DNA of 64,000 nt, taken from Puccinia triticina (lineage: Eukaryota; Basidiomycota; Pucciniomycetes; Pucciniales; Pucciniaceae). The notes beneath the pieces were generated by a model. That model did no database searches, was not told where the DNA came from, and saw only the letters and a program-made list of their open reading frames with translations. Of this stretch, positions 23,213-34,633 are shown piece by piece. The DNA lies in NCBI RefSeq assembly GCF_026914185.1, contig NC_070559.1, positions 1,922,001 to 1,986,000 of the forward strand, written 5' to 3'. The first letter of the stretch is position 1, and each line of letters starts with the position of its first letter. A program made the translations under genes and the position numbers.

Positions 23213-23729
23213 TGAGACTCAAGGAAAGGAGAGCAAAAACTCTTAATTTTCATTGCTACCGCGGCTCCACCTCTTGAATCCCCTGGCACTCCAGGTTTGG
23301 AGTACACCCACACACTCACATCTGCTTCCTCTCTCCCCCACTTGTCTATGAATAGATGGTTGACACTGAATCTGTCAGTTATCATAATAAACAAAATACA
23401 AGGAGCAAAGTATGATTAATCATTTTTAGTTTACATGTTGGCTTTCAGATCTTGCAAACAACTTGATTGGCGCTGTAGAAAAACAGGGGCAGAGTCAGAC
23501 CTATTTTTGAAAATCCACCATTTTCAAGGAAAACTGTTTTCTGGATGTCCCAAAAATCAGGTGCTGTGGTGTACTTCTTTTGGGGAAAACTGTTTTTTGC
23601 AGAAAAAATTGATTCCCACTGGAAAACCGGTTTTTACGCCCGCTTTGGTACAGGCCCTAACATAATTTTTTTCCAAAGACTTTGATCTTCCTGTTGATGT
23701 GACAGCAATTATTACCTGAAGCAACATTG

Positions 23730-24213
23730 TAACCACTGCGCTGCACTAAAAAAAGCGGTCATTTAGTGCAGCACAGCGGTTGAATTTAGCGGAAGCTGTT
23801 GAAAAAACCGCTGCGCTACTTGCTACGCTCAGCGTTTGACCGCTACCCACCCAGGGCAATTAGCAATAGCGCAGCGGAAGCGGAAATCTGCTATGCTATC
23901 CGCTAATTTAGCGGATAGCAGCATTTTACTGTATGTTAAACCTCTTTTAACAGCATTTAAACCATTTTTCTTCTTCTTTTCCAAACCGCCGACGCGCAGC
24001 GGTTCAGCGCTACGTGAGCTCTTTTTTTAGCAAGCTAAAACCATCATTTTTTTCCAGGAAAAACAAAAGGCGGTTAGCACAGCGGCACAAAAGTCCGCTG
24101 CGCTAAACACAGCGGCACAAAAGTCTGCTGCGCTAAACACAGCGGCACAAAAGTCTGCTGAGCTAAACACAGCGGCACAGAAGTCCGCTGCACTAAACAC
24201 AGCGCAGCTGTTA
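23730..24213. mobile_element. Miniature element, TAACCACTGCGCTG ends, 8-bp duplication
   Basis: 484 bp with imperfect inverted ends TAACCACTGCGCTG and TAACAGCTGCGCTG. Perfect 8-bp duplication CAACATTG at 23722-23729 and 24214-24221. The interior is rich in AGCGCAGCGG words. An 8-bp duplication suggests hAT. No coding capacity. Confidence 0.85.
24079..24198. repeat. 30-bp tandem repeat, four copies
   Basis: Unit ACAGCGGCACAAAAGTCYGC plus TGCGCTAAAC, four copies with few changes, at the right end of the 23730 element. Confidence 0.9.
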
Positions 24214-24221
24214 CAACATTG

Positions 24222-25315
24222 TGACTGAAGTTGCAGGACATGCTGCCCAAACTAATCAAATCATGTTTTCTGGGCTTGCAAACAGTGTTTTTGGGCCTGC
24301 ACATGGGAGGAACTGGCATGGGCAGGCAAATTGTGGTCAAGGTGAGAATTACTGTTGATTGTGATGGGAGAATCACTGGCTGATTCAAAATATTGTTGGA
24401 GGTGTGGTGGCACGGCAGCAGCAAGGGTGGTCAAGGGCAGGTTGGCTTGCAACAGTGTATTCACTAGAGGGTCATTACTGTCAAGACTCGGGCCTCGGCC
24501 CTGAGCGCAGGAAGCAGCAGGAACTAAACCCTAACCCCGCAAGGGGGACTGGAGTCCGCGCTTCTCTTAGGCACATGCATATGCATGTTGCTCCCAGGCA
24601 GAAGGATTAAGCTAACGCTAATCCTCTGCTCCAAACCAGCCACGTCAGCAATCGACGGAGTGCCTAAGCGACCTAAGCAGACTCAGACACCTACAAGGTA
24701 AGTCGAGATGCTAGGATTGTCACAGCTAGGAACGTTACGCTGACAGGACTCTAACTCCTGATACAGTTCAATAACTTCCGAAGCCATAGACCGATTAGGT
24801 CCAAGCCTCAGCGACAGGATCACCCACCCCGTTAATGGAGGTAAGTCCTGCGCTGCAGAGTCCAACCAGGGTTGTCAGAAGCTGACCGGAGCACCGCGTA
24901 CATAGCAGGAGCCGGCAGCACCTGCAACCTCATAGCTCAGATTGGCTAAAGTGTGGAGCGCTAAGCCTACTGAGTCCCCGTAAGAGAACTCATCTTTCTC
25001 TACAGCTTCACTCACTGAAGTCTCAGCGCTGACGCTCTGCGCAGTGTTCTCAGACCATACCAGACGTACTTGTCCCTCAACCGCCACTGCGCGTGTATAG
25101 CTGCCCAACAGCCCAATCCCTTTACCAGAGCCGGCCCTGATTCCGCTCTTAGGTAAAGCTTGTTTTTCATTCTTTCTCTAAGTCTCTGAGCCTGTCAGAT
25201 AGACCAGTCTTTCTCATAATGAAATATACCTCTTAGTTCTGTGGAATCTTACAGATTTACAGTCTCGGACGCGGAACCTACCGATCTCAACTCCACGAAT
25301 TAAGAGCGGATCCTA
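24222..25315. other. Possible LTR or leader upstream of a gag fragment
   Basis: No gene recognised. The stretch leads straight into the gag-like frame at 25316 and could be its LTR and leader, but no TG...CA borders or primer site were found. Confidence 0.3.
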
Positions 25316-25657
25316 ATGGCCGGAACTAGACAGAACCCCGCTGGATCTTTGTCAAAGACTCCCGCAATCACAACTGTCAGCAATGATTGGGACATCTTCA
25401 AATGCTCAACCTTCACCGGTGATAATTTCCAATCTGGCAGCGAAAGGTTAAGACGTATCTTGCGGTCAAGAGTCTACTTAAATGTAACAAGCATCCACTC
25501 CCTGCAAACGCCTCTGAAGAATTCAAGCTGGAATATGTTCGCGCTTCAGCTATCCAGCACGAGCCAGCAGGCCAATCTGCTGGCCCAATTGAGTCAAGTT
25601 ATGTTTCCAGTGTGTAAGATCTATAGAGATGGACCAAAACATGGAAAAACTCACTAA
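25316..25657 (+). pseudogene. Copia gag N-terminal fragment
   Basis: Starts at an ATG. 'WDIFKCSTFTGDNFQSGSER' followed by 'LRRILRSRVYLNV' resembles the N-terminal part of copia gag, where a L/F-x-G-x-N-F-x-x-W block is typical; here the W position reads G. The resemblance ends near 25600 and no pol follows, so it is a truncated copy. Confidence 0.5.
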
Positions 25658-26169
25658 TAAAACTTTCAAGCATGGTTTTTTTCTTGCAGGACATGAGAAA
25701 TACCAGTATGCAGCTGTGAGCTAAGATGCCCATTGTGGGAGGCTGACACAAGGAGATGAGAGAGAGGAAACTAAAATTGCCGGATATTTTCCAGGTATTG
25801 AAAGGCATTGCTGCGGACTGCCCCACATTTACATGGAGTTGCCAGCATTTCTGGCATTAACCGCTGTAACACAGTGGTATGAGCAGTCTTCCTGCCACTG
25901 CACTCTGCAAATTTTTGGTCTCAATCCAAACCAACAGCAACCTTGGTCAGTGCAACAGTCATTGCCCCACTTACCAAGCTCTCACTAGCAGACCGGTCAG
26001 AACCCCTCCCCTTTTTTTCTGTTCCTGGAAGGACCCACCATGTCTAATCAACACCCTTCCATCCCAAATTCCAACTCCTGGAAGCATGGCAAGAGATCTT
26101 CAACATTGACAAAAACTGAAGATTTTGTTAAGCTGATGCTACATTTCCAGCAGCAGAATGCCATACAAG

Positions 26170-26612
26170 CAACAGTGGGCCACTACGCTACGCTATTTCA
26201 GCGCTACGCGTTAGTGTAGCGGCAAAAAGCGCCCGCCAATTTGGAATAGCGTTAGCGCGCTGCTAGTGCCGCTACGCTGCGCTAATTTTCAGCGGTGCTC
26301 ACAGCGCACCAATTCTTTTTTAGCGTTAGCGCGCCGCTACAGTCGCTTTTAGCGGACAAAAGGCCTTTTTTTCCGCTAAAAGGGCTGTAGCGCAGCGTAG
26401 CGCGCGCTTCTTTGCGCCCTGCGTGTGTAATGTTAGCGCAAGCGCGCGCATCTGCGCTAACACTACACTAACAGCTAATTTAGCTGCGCACCCTGTGCGC
26501 GTAGCATTAGTGCAGATGCGTGCAATTGCACCAACGCCACGCTAAAAAATAGTGCATTTGTGCTGTGCTACGCTACACTAACCGCTATGGTTAGCGTAGC
26601 GGCCCACCGTTG
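26170..26612. mobile_element. Miniature element, CAACGGTGGGCC ends, 7-bp duplication
   Basis: 443 bp. Left end CAACAGTGGGCCACTACGC, right end (reversed) CAACGGTGGGCCGCTACGC. Perfect duplication ATACAAG at 26163-26169 and 26613-26619. The interior is a dense patchwork of TAGCGTAGCG and its complement. Confidence 0.9.
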
Positions 26613-26619
26613 ATACAAG

Positions 26620-27362
26620 CCTACAAGGATTACCAAGCGGCGGCAGAATAAATGGCTGGCTGAGAGGAAATGCTGCTCCTCAAAACTGAACCTAGGTAAT
26701 TACCCACTCCCACTCCACACTTGACATCTAATAATATTGATTTAAAGCAATTCTGTACAATGTATGGACCACACTTACAGGGGCCGTTCCAATAGGTCAA
26801 GCCTTTCCTGAAATGGATTAATGTGGTACAAATTTACTTTTCAAAGAAGGCACTTTGGCATGATAATGAAAATATCAGAGTCACTGGTAATCTGATTGAG
26901 GAAAATAAAATTCTGTAGGTATCATATGCTAACAAGGCCAAATTGTTCATTGGAAAATCCTGGAAACAGTCCCCGACTTGCATTGTGTTTCTTGCTTACC
27001 TCCGACGACCTCCCTACCACTCCCTCTGACCAATCATTGCGACCGACCCCACCAAGGACCCTGCAGGCTATAGACCCCAGGACGCCCTTGACGACCCCTT
27101 TTGATCCCCCTCTCCATGACCTCCAATTAGACTAAACAGCCGCTAAATGACAACAAACAATTAGCCTATTTGCCAGACCGCCCTCAGGCCTCCCCAAGCG
27201 GTCAAGGAACACCAAATACAGCCCAACTTCGTCATGGCCTGCAGAGCCTATCCCTCTCTTGTCAACATCCTTGCACCTGCCCTCGCCTCTGCTCCACCCC
27301 ACCAATGGCAACGACTTCCCAAAGATGTCCCCTCTACATACCTGACACATCTCTTGCTTTCT
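26620..27362. other. Gene-free stretch
   Basis: No gene recognised. It becomes C-rich towards the minisatellite on its right. Confidence 0.35.
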
Positions 27363-27608
27363 TCCTCCAAGCACTTTGGCTCACAGCAACCTTTCAAGCA
27401 CTTTGGCTTACACCCTCCGAGCATCGCGGCTCGCGTCCTTCCACCAAGCCCCATGGCTCGCGTCCTTCCTTTGAGCACCACGGCTCACGTTCTTCCTTTG
27501 AGCAACATGGCTTGCGTTCTTCCTTCAAGCACTTTGACTTGTGTCTCTCCGGGCATTACGGCCTGCGTCCTTCCTCCCAGCATCACGTCTCGCGTTCCTC
27601 CTCCGAGT
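27363..27608. repeat. 27-bp minisatellite
   Basis: About nine degenerate units of the type GAGCACCACGGCTCACG plus TTCTTCCTTT. The overlapping open frames here (27170-27662) come from the period being divisible by three. Confidence 0.75.
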
Positions 27609-28345
27609 AACTGTGGGCCGCTACGCGTTAGCTTAGCGGGAAAAAGCGCCTGCCAATTTTGAATAGTGTTAGCGCGCTGTTAGCGCCGCTACGCTGCACT
27701 AATTTTCAGCGGCGCTAACAGCGCGCCATTTCTTTGTTTGCGTTAGCGCGCCGCTACAGTCGTTACGCTGCGCTACAGCGCTTTTAGCGCAAACAAAGGC
27801 CTTTTTTCCGCTAAAAGCGTTGTGGCCTTTTTTCCGCTATAAGCGTTGTAGCGCAGCGTAGCGCGCGACCTTTATGTGAACCCTCCCTCTCAAGAGTTTC
27901 ACAAAACCTATCACAAGACTCCAAGCGGGATCTACGTAGTCCCACTTCCTCCCCCTCCTACCTAGCTCTGCAGAGATACTGAGATCTCTCTGAGCTAGGC
28001 AAGTCAGACCATTTCCCTTGTTCTTCTTCTTTCTCTTTCTTCTCCATACTCCATTGCACAGAGAGATACTGACATCTCTCTGAGCTAGTTGTTCTTCACT
28101 TTGAAATACAGAATTGTGGTTACTAGAACTCTTTAGAAATTGTCTCTGTGCCCCATCATTGCCAGTGAAGGATCCTCAAATTAAGTATCCTTACACTTTT
28201 GCGCCCTGCATGTGTAGTGTTAGCGCAATTGCGTGCATCTGCCCTAGCGCTACGCTAACAGCTAAGTTAGCTGCGCACCTTGTGCGCGCAGCGTTAGCGC
28301 AGGGAAGGCGCAATTCCGCTAACGCTGTGAAGGCCAAACTTGTGG
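27608..28345. mobile_element. CAACGGTGGGCC-family element, split and 3'-truncated
   Basis: Left end TAACTGTGGGCCGCTACGC matches the 26170 element. The body follows it closely (TTTTCCGCTAAAAGCG, GCGCCCTGCATGTGTAG, TAGCTGCGCACC). It is split by a solo LTR at 27875-28195 and loses similarity near 28345 before reaching a right end. Confidence 0.7.
27875..28195 (+). mobile_element. Probable solo LTR inside the TAGCG element
   Basis: 321 bp, TGTGAACCC...CCTTACA, flanked by CTTTA (27870-27874) and CTTTT (28196-28200), a 5-bp duplication with one change. Comparison with the intact element at 26170 shows sequence continuity across it. It holds two copies of GAGATACTGASATCTCTCTG (27974 and 28064). Strand is arbitrary. 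Confidence 0.6.
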
Positions 28346-28760
28346 CGGCCATGGCATCAGTCTTTATCAGCCATTTCTCAGTTTCAGTTGTGGCGAATCC
28401 AGGATCAAGACCTCATCAAGACTCCCTCAAGGACCCTCAAGATCAATCAGCATAGCGCGTGTGCAAGGCTCAAGGCGTTTCAGGATCTCCCTCCCCCCCT
28501 TTCCTTCTTTTTTTTTCTGTTTTGTCTCTTCCTTCTCTTTCTTGGTTTGTGTTGTCTATCTTTTCTCTTTTCCTATATGCGCACTTTTGGATGGAGATGT
28601 ATGTGGTGGGTTGGTGTGTTATTTGTGTGTTTTCTTTTCCTTCTTGTTTTCTTGTTGCGCACGCAGAGCCGCGCAGGTGTATGATGACCTGTCCATACAT
28701 TTCACAAACCCCAAAGTCTAAGTTCAGCTTGAACTCAGATGATGGGAGGGCATGGGACTT
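28346..28760. repeat. Dispersed repeat, copy 1 (CT-rich)
   Basis: GGATCAAGACCTCATCAAGAC, a CT-rich run, GGTGGGTTGGTGTG and GTTGCGCACGC recur in the same order at about 31270-31640. Open frames here are low-complexity. Confidence 0.5.
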
Positions 28761-28868
28761 TGTCTGAACCAATTTTTTTCAGACCATTTTCATCAAAATA
28801 TCAGAATCTCAAGTTTATCGATCCCCAATCCAGATCTGCGTGCCTTCTGAGTTCAAACTCTCAGCACC

Positions 28869-29319
28869 CAACACTGGGTCGCTACGCTAACCATAGCGGT
28901 TAGCGTAGCGTAGCGCAGCGCAAATGCGCTATTTTTTAGCGTAGCGTTAGCCCAATTGCACGCATATGCGCTAACGCTACGCGCACGCGGTGCGCAGCTA
29001 TTTTAGCTGATAGCGTAGCGTTAGCGCAGGTGCGCGCAATTGCGCTAACGCTACACATGCAGGGCGCAAACGAGCGCGCGCTACGCTGCGCTACAGCGCC
29101 TTTAGCGGGAAAAAAGGGCTTTTTTTCCGCTAAAAGCGCTGCAGCGCAGCGTGGCGACTGTAGCGGCGCGCTAACGCTAACAAAGAATTGGTGCGCTGTT
29201 AGCGCCGCTGAAAATTAGTGCAGCGTAGCGGCGCTAACAGCGCGCTAACGCTATGCAAAATAAATGGGCGCTTTTTGCGGCTACGCTAACACGTAGCGTA
29301 GCGTAGCGACCCAGTGTTG
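28869..29319. mobile_element. Miniature element, CAACACTGGGTCGC ends
   Basis: 451 bp with matching inverted ends CAACACTGGGTCGCTACGC. Flanks CAGCACC and CAGAACT are compatible with a decayed 7-bp duplication (5 of 7). The interior is the same TAGCGTAGCG patchwork, in the opposite order to the 26170 copy. Confidence 0.8.
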
Positions 29320-30563
29320 CAGAACTCCTCAAGTCCTTTCCCAAGAATCCCTCTTCAGATAACCATTCTCAGTCCTTTTGGTGGACTTCTTCCTTTCAGA
29401 TCCTCAACAAAAAAACCAATGCCAACAAGAATCCAACCCTTGTTGTCTCTCAACAAATCACCACCCCAATTTCAATTGGGACAGAGTCAGCTCTGGCGTT
29501 GATGGATGCCAGAGTCTTATTTATGCTGGTTGTAATGTTGGTAGCTGAGGCTGTGTCAAGTGCGTTGAAGCCAGGCGGAGTGTGAATAACACAACTGGAG
29601 GGTTTGAATTTGTTAAGCTCCGTATTGGATGGTATTGGTGCCGTGATGTGTTCCATTGGCCAAGTTCCCTTGTTGGTGTTTGGACCTTTCTGTTTGTCAG
29701 CTGCGACCAAAACCCAAGTTGCACAAATTGGGATAGGAGCTGGGTTGGGTTGTCATTTGATATGGTCTAAACAGTCTAGAATTTTCTGCAAGGTGTTTGT
29801 GTCTGCTGTTGCTGAGTTGCTGTTGCCAATGATAGCTGATCTCAGTTTGGTGAGGGAGAAGATTAGATCAATAATTTGGTCTAATCTTCTCCCTGATATG
29901 TAAATTCCGGGGTAAGATTGCGGGTGACAGCACCTGGGAACATGGCTCTATATATACGTCTGAAGCTGAACCTAGCCGTAGAATATTAAAGCCAGCAAAT
30001 ATGTCAAAAGCATCAAGAATGCTTTTGGCTTATCCCTTGCCACCTCCAGAATCAAGCAGCATGCATTTCAAACCTCAAGACATTTTTCTTTTCATTTGGC
30101 TGAACTCAAAGCACCAGGTCAGACAAGGAACCACAAAATCAAGCTTCCACCTGCTTACATCTCTATGCATGTTTCCCCCCCGCCCACACGCTGATTCTCT
30201 CTCCCTCTCCTTGATTTCCGTAGCTTCTCTCTTCCAATTATCCGCAAACATTCTCACAGCTGAAACCTGAGCTCAGCTTCAATGATGGCCCACTTCCTTT
30301 CAACCCGGGCCCCCACCAACGGCTTGGCTACTGCCAAAGTAGTACAGTGCAAATGGCAGGAGCCGCCCTTCTTGGAATTGTTTCTGGATCCTGAGGTCAT
30401 TCTATGTTTCTTCCTGCTTAGCTTCCCTCAAAACCCCTGAGCTCATCGTACCATCTGTTGCTATCTATCCAAACCTTCAGCGACCGCGGCTGACTGCCCA
30501 ACGCGAGTCTCCAAACCGCTTGCGCCACACAAGCTTTCCGCCATTGAGCATTACTTCACGTTG
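29320..30563. other. Gene-free stretch
   Basis: No gene recognised. Frames over 29450-29903 overlap on both strands without coding character. Confidence 0.35.
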
Positions 30564-31307
30564 ATGGGCATTCAAAAAGTGAACCCCCTGCAACGGGCTA
30601 TCCCGGCTGCTACTCATACACCGGCCTCAGAGCGCATGCTTCAGTCGTTGGGCCCAAAACTGGTGGACCACACCAAGTTATCTAGCAACGGCGTGGATTC
30701 AAGTTACGGCTGTCTGAGGTTCAACAACAGTCTTGATTTGGCCCCAATTGGAGCTAGTAAACTGAAGCCGTTATCTGGAACGACCTTACCACTATTCCGG
30801 GCCTTGTTTGGCAATTTTGATCAAGGTTTGTTGCCGGTCAGTGCGGTCTCATCCCCAGGCTTGCCAGCTCAGTCCGGGAGCTTCAAGCAGACTGGCCGCA
30901 GCACAACAGGCAGACCCAAACTGATCCACCCCTTGTTGATGAATCTGACGGCAAGTTTCAGTTGGCCTGGGCAGAAGAAGACTGCAGGCAACAACACGGA
31001 GACAGGAGACTTGCTGGTGCCCAGCGTCCGTGGAATGAACCTTGCGTCTTGCAGGGCAAGTGTGTCGTCACTGAGGTTGACCTTGTCGCCATTGGTGCCA
31101 GAGGAGTGGGTGAACAAGATTGAGGAAGAGAGCGGTACGGCCCAAGAGGACGGAGACTCAGACTCAGAGGCAGGAGATGAAGGCTGCAAGAGTCTGCCGC
31201 ACCACAGCGGTTCCGGCTCAACATGCCGTTCCACGCCCTCCCTGGCTGCTGTGGAGTTCTGGCGCGTACTCAGGATCAAGGGCAGCAAGATCATCAAGAC
31301 CTGTTGA
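30564..31307 (+). CDS. Uncertain 247-residue open frame
   Basis: An ATG at 30564 opens a frame to 31307 with no known domain. It has a Ser/Gly-rich middle and an acidic stretch 'EEESGTAQEDGDSDSEAGDE' near residue 195. It runs directly into a CT-rich segment repeated at 28346, so it may belong to a repeat. An antisense frame of 165 codons overlaps. It is kept only because it is the longest ATG frame in 20 kb. Confidence 0.2.
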   Translation: MGIQKVNPLQRAIPAATHTPASERMLQSLGPKLVDHTKLSSNGVDSSYGCLRFNNSLDLAPIGASKLKPLSGTTLPLFRALFGNFDQGLLPVSAVSSPGLPAQSGSFKQTGRSTTGRPKLIHPLLMNLTASFSWPGQKKTAGNNTETGDLLVPSVRGMNLASCRASVSSLRLTLSPLVPEEWVNKIEEESGTAQEDGDSDSEAGDEGCKSLPHHSGSGSTCRSTPSLAAVEFWRVLRIKGSKIIKTC

Positions 31308-31700
31308 AGCTTCAAGACTACCCATTTGGATGTCCTCTCATATTTTTTACTTCTCTCTCCCTTCACTTTCCTAAATTCTTATTCTTTTGTTTTGTTTTGT
31401 TTTATTTCTTTGTACCTTTTCTTTTGTTTCCTTTTCTATGCCCTGCTTTTCTTTTCTTGTCAGCGCGCGTTGGTTAGGATTGTAGGAGGTGGGTTGGTGT
31501 TTTCCGTCTTTTGTTTGTGGTTTCATTTTCTCTTTTTTTTCCATCTGGTTGTTGTCTCTGATCCTTAGTTGTATGCGCGCGTTGGGCACAAGGGCCTGTT
31601 GCGCAGCCTGTTGCGGATCTGAAATCCAAGTTCAGCCAAACTTGGAGGAAGGATCCGCATGGTATTCACCTCCCAAACAAAAGGAATATCATCAGTTTTT
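31260..31700. repeat. Dispersed repeat, copy 2 (CT-rich)
   Basis: Shares with 28346-28760 the ordered words GGATCAAG...CATCAAGAC, a CT-rich run, GGTGGGTTGGTG, GTTGCGCA and AAGTTCAGC. Confidence 0.5.
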
Positions 31701-31948
31701 GAGTTCTGAGTTTATTGATCCTGGATTGTGTCAATCCATCCCCCACATCTTTCTGAGTTTTTTGAGTACCAGAGCTTTGTGAGTTTTCTTCATCTGATCC
31801 CTTCCCGATATTCCAACGAACACACCGGCTTCCCTCTGAGTTTTCCTTTCCCTGAGCCTTTTCTACCCAACCAAAACCGCCAAGGGTATTCCATCCCCTC
31901 GTTCCCTCTCACACAAAATCCCCCCCCCCCAACCGCTATCACTTTTGT

Positions 31949-32395
31949 TTGACCTTACCCAATATTCTTTGCAGGACCACCAATGAGGGCAGCAATCAGC
32001 ACCATCCTCTCACACGACTGCCTCCGCCGGGCACGGCCGTATTCCATACCGCATCGTCTATCCAGAGCCTCGCCCATAAACTCTTAGGCCACAACAAGGA
32101 TAAGCTTGAGCAGACCGGCAAGCAGCTGATCAGCCTCATCCACTCCCTCATCATGCGCATCAATGAGGCCCACTGGCAGACTATTCTCGCCCAATCCGCG
32201 GCCCGTCTCGCGCCCTCTTATCCCTTCTACCCCTCGCCCAATTATCTCGTGGCCCGGCCTATTCCAGGCTTGAAATGCACACTGTTTTGTGCTGTAGGTT
32301 GGGCTGAGGGCATCAATTCAAAGCTGAAAAATTTTTATCAGCCTCTCGGAGGCGCAGACGGACACATCTGTGACAGTTATTTTTGGCAAGCATAG
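31949..32395 (+). other. Coding-like fragment of unknown family
   Basis: The frame 'GTAVFHTASSIQSLAHKLLG' through 'LIHSLIMRINEAHW' looks coding: an amphipathic helix pattern, preceded by a TTTGCAG acceptor at 31967-31973. There is no recognised family, no clear start, and it ends without a donor. Possibly a remnant. Confidence 0.3.
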
Positions 32396-33960
32396 CCGAG
32401 AGCGCCGCTATGAAATTCATCTGGCAGGCCTGTCTGAAATGGCACCGCACAGAACAGTCCGGCATCATGTAGGACATGTCAATTGAATGCTTCTGAATCT
32501 GTCAGATACTGCGGATGCATAACCAGTTCATGTTTATGCAATTTGATTTTCAGTCCTTTTCTCAAGCCCCACATTGCTTGTGTGAGATCTTCAGACTCAA
32601 CAAGAACCACAAACTCCCAAACGCCGTCACATCCAAAAAAAATCCTTTAATACACTGCCAACAATACCTACCTGCCTGTTGCTAGATCCATGTTTACCGC
32701 TTGCTTTAGACAGCCAAGATCCAGGAGGATCACGGAAATAATCAAGTGGAGGTACACCCGATCTTCTGCCCCTGGTCTCTCTTTCTTCTCTCATTGCTCG
32801 CTCTACTCTGATTGATCTTGTTTCTTTTCTTAGGCTTGTTATTATTTCTCTCTCCTAAAAAGATCTTCTTATTGTCTAAATATTTGAGTCACAGATTGGA
32901 CTAGAACAACTGAAGGTACATAATGTTTTCACTCTTTTATCCCATTATGTTCCTACTTATCTTTTATTTCTTTTCTTATCTGTTTTTCCAAGGTTCTTTA
33001 CTACTATTAGCATTTGTTTTATGCTGCAATAGAGTACTTGACCTCAATTTCCTACAGGACAAGCCTGTTTTATTGTTATGCTCAACATAGCATCAGACAG
33101 TTTGTCTGATGCCATTTTGGACAAGTTGTCTCAAATGCTTGGTCCGACTTGTGATTGGACTTATTTTTCTGCAATGAAATGTCGGACCATGCCGGTTTGA
33201 TGATATTATTGGCCAATTGTTTGATTGAGGGGGGCAAAAACCCCGTTAAACAAACTCCCAAGGGGCCACAAAACCCTGGAACAGTCGGTCAGCTGAGCTA
33301 GATCTAATCAGACCGTTCCGGTCTGACATAGCATCAAAGAACAAGGCCAATTCCACGCCGCACCAACCCTTTGAGAGAATTTGTACGACACGGCATAGCC
33401 ATAGGCCAAACTTTCAATGTCATTTCCAAAAAATTAGTCTGGCCAGATTTTTCAACATGGCATTGGACAACTCTATCCAATGCTGAGTCAGACTAGTCCA
33501 CCGGATAGGTTCTTTTTGCCAGAGGAGGCCCCTGGAGGTGTGAGGTGCAATATCTCTGCCTGGGCACATATTGTATATAGTGCTACAAAAAGGCTTCAAT
33601 CCAACTTGATACAGATCCCTTGCTGTGTAGGCCTCCCCATCCTCATGAACCCCAAGAGGGCATACAATAATAGAATATACATACATTCCAAAAAGAATCC
33701 CCAGGGCAAGGATTTATCCCAGCACCAAGTGAATGCAATTTTCTGAGAGGAAAAAAATGTATGTAGCATGTTATATCTGATGATGATTAAAAACCCACAA
33801 GGAGAGATGACAACAATTTCCAAAAAGAATTTGGAATCAAAATGAGTTTTGTCCACCGGATTCTTTGGTCCCAAACCAATGATAAAACCAGTATTATTAT
33901 TGGTTTGGAACCGTAATCTCTGCAGAGCTGGGTGAGCCTGCTTCATCAACAGCTCTCCCA
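32396..33960. other. Gene-free stretch
   Basis: No gene recognised. A perfect short inverted repeat, GCATCAGACA-GTT-TGTCTGATGC, sits at about 33091-33113. Another (CCAAACCAAT...ATTGGTTTGG) sits at about 33878-33910. Confidence 0.4.
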
Positions 33961-33979
33961 GATCACTCCAGCTGTGATC

Positions 33980-34155
33980 AGACGAGTTTTTGTGAGCTGG
34001 CGCGGGAGCTGTGTGAGCTGGGGCAGGAGCTGCATGAGCTGGCGTAGGAGCCGCGTAAGCTGGCGCAAGAGCTGTGTGAGCTGGCGCAAGAGCTGCGTGA
34101 GCTCGCGCGGGAGCTGTGTTAGCTGGCGCAGGAGCTGCAGGAGCTGGGTGAGCTA
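33980..34155. repeat. 21-bp GAGCTGGCGC minisatellite
   Basis: About eight units of GAGCTGGCGCGGGAGCTGTGT type, degenerate. Confidence 0.75.
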
Positions 34156-34633
34156 GCTATTGCGTGATCTGGGTGGGCTAGATGATTGCCACACCTTGCC
34201 CAGGTTTTTTGAGAGAAAAATCCCTAACCCTAAGCCTCAAATCTAGCAGAAGAAACCATTCACAGAATTTCCTGGATAAATGCCTGGAAAATGCACAAAA
34301 ATGCCTTGAAAATGCCTGGAAAATGACTCACATTGGCGCATGATGTGGTAGTTCACGGAAATGCCTGGCAAAGGGGCATAATTGCCTGGCAAATGCCTGG
34401 AAATGCACGGCAATGCCTGGCAATGCACAGCAATGCCTGGCAATGCACAGCAATGCCTGGCAATGCACAGCAATGCCTGGCAATGCACAGCAATGCCTGG
34501 CAATGCACAGCAATGCTTGGCAGTGCACAGCAATGCCTGGAAAGGCACAGAAATTCCTGGCAATGCACAGTAATGCCTGGAAATGCACAGCAATGCCTGG
34601 CAATGCACGGCAATTCATGGCAATGCCTGACAT

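Noticed and set aside
24875..25108. 77-codon minus-strand frame
   Set aside because: Lies in the probable leader of a retroelement fragment; no family or start context.
27170..27662. Two overlapping open frames of about 145 codons
   Set aside because: Produced by the 27-bp minisatellite.
34260..34620. Possible CRISPR-like array
   Set aside because: Eukaryotic context, units directly adjacent without unique spacers, repeats imperfect: a minisatellite.
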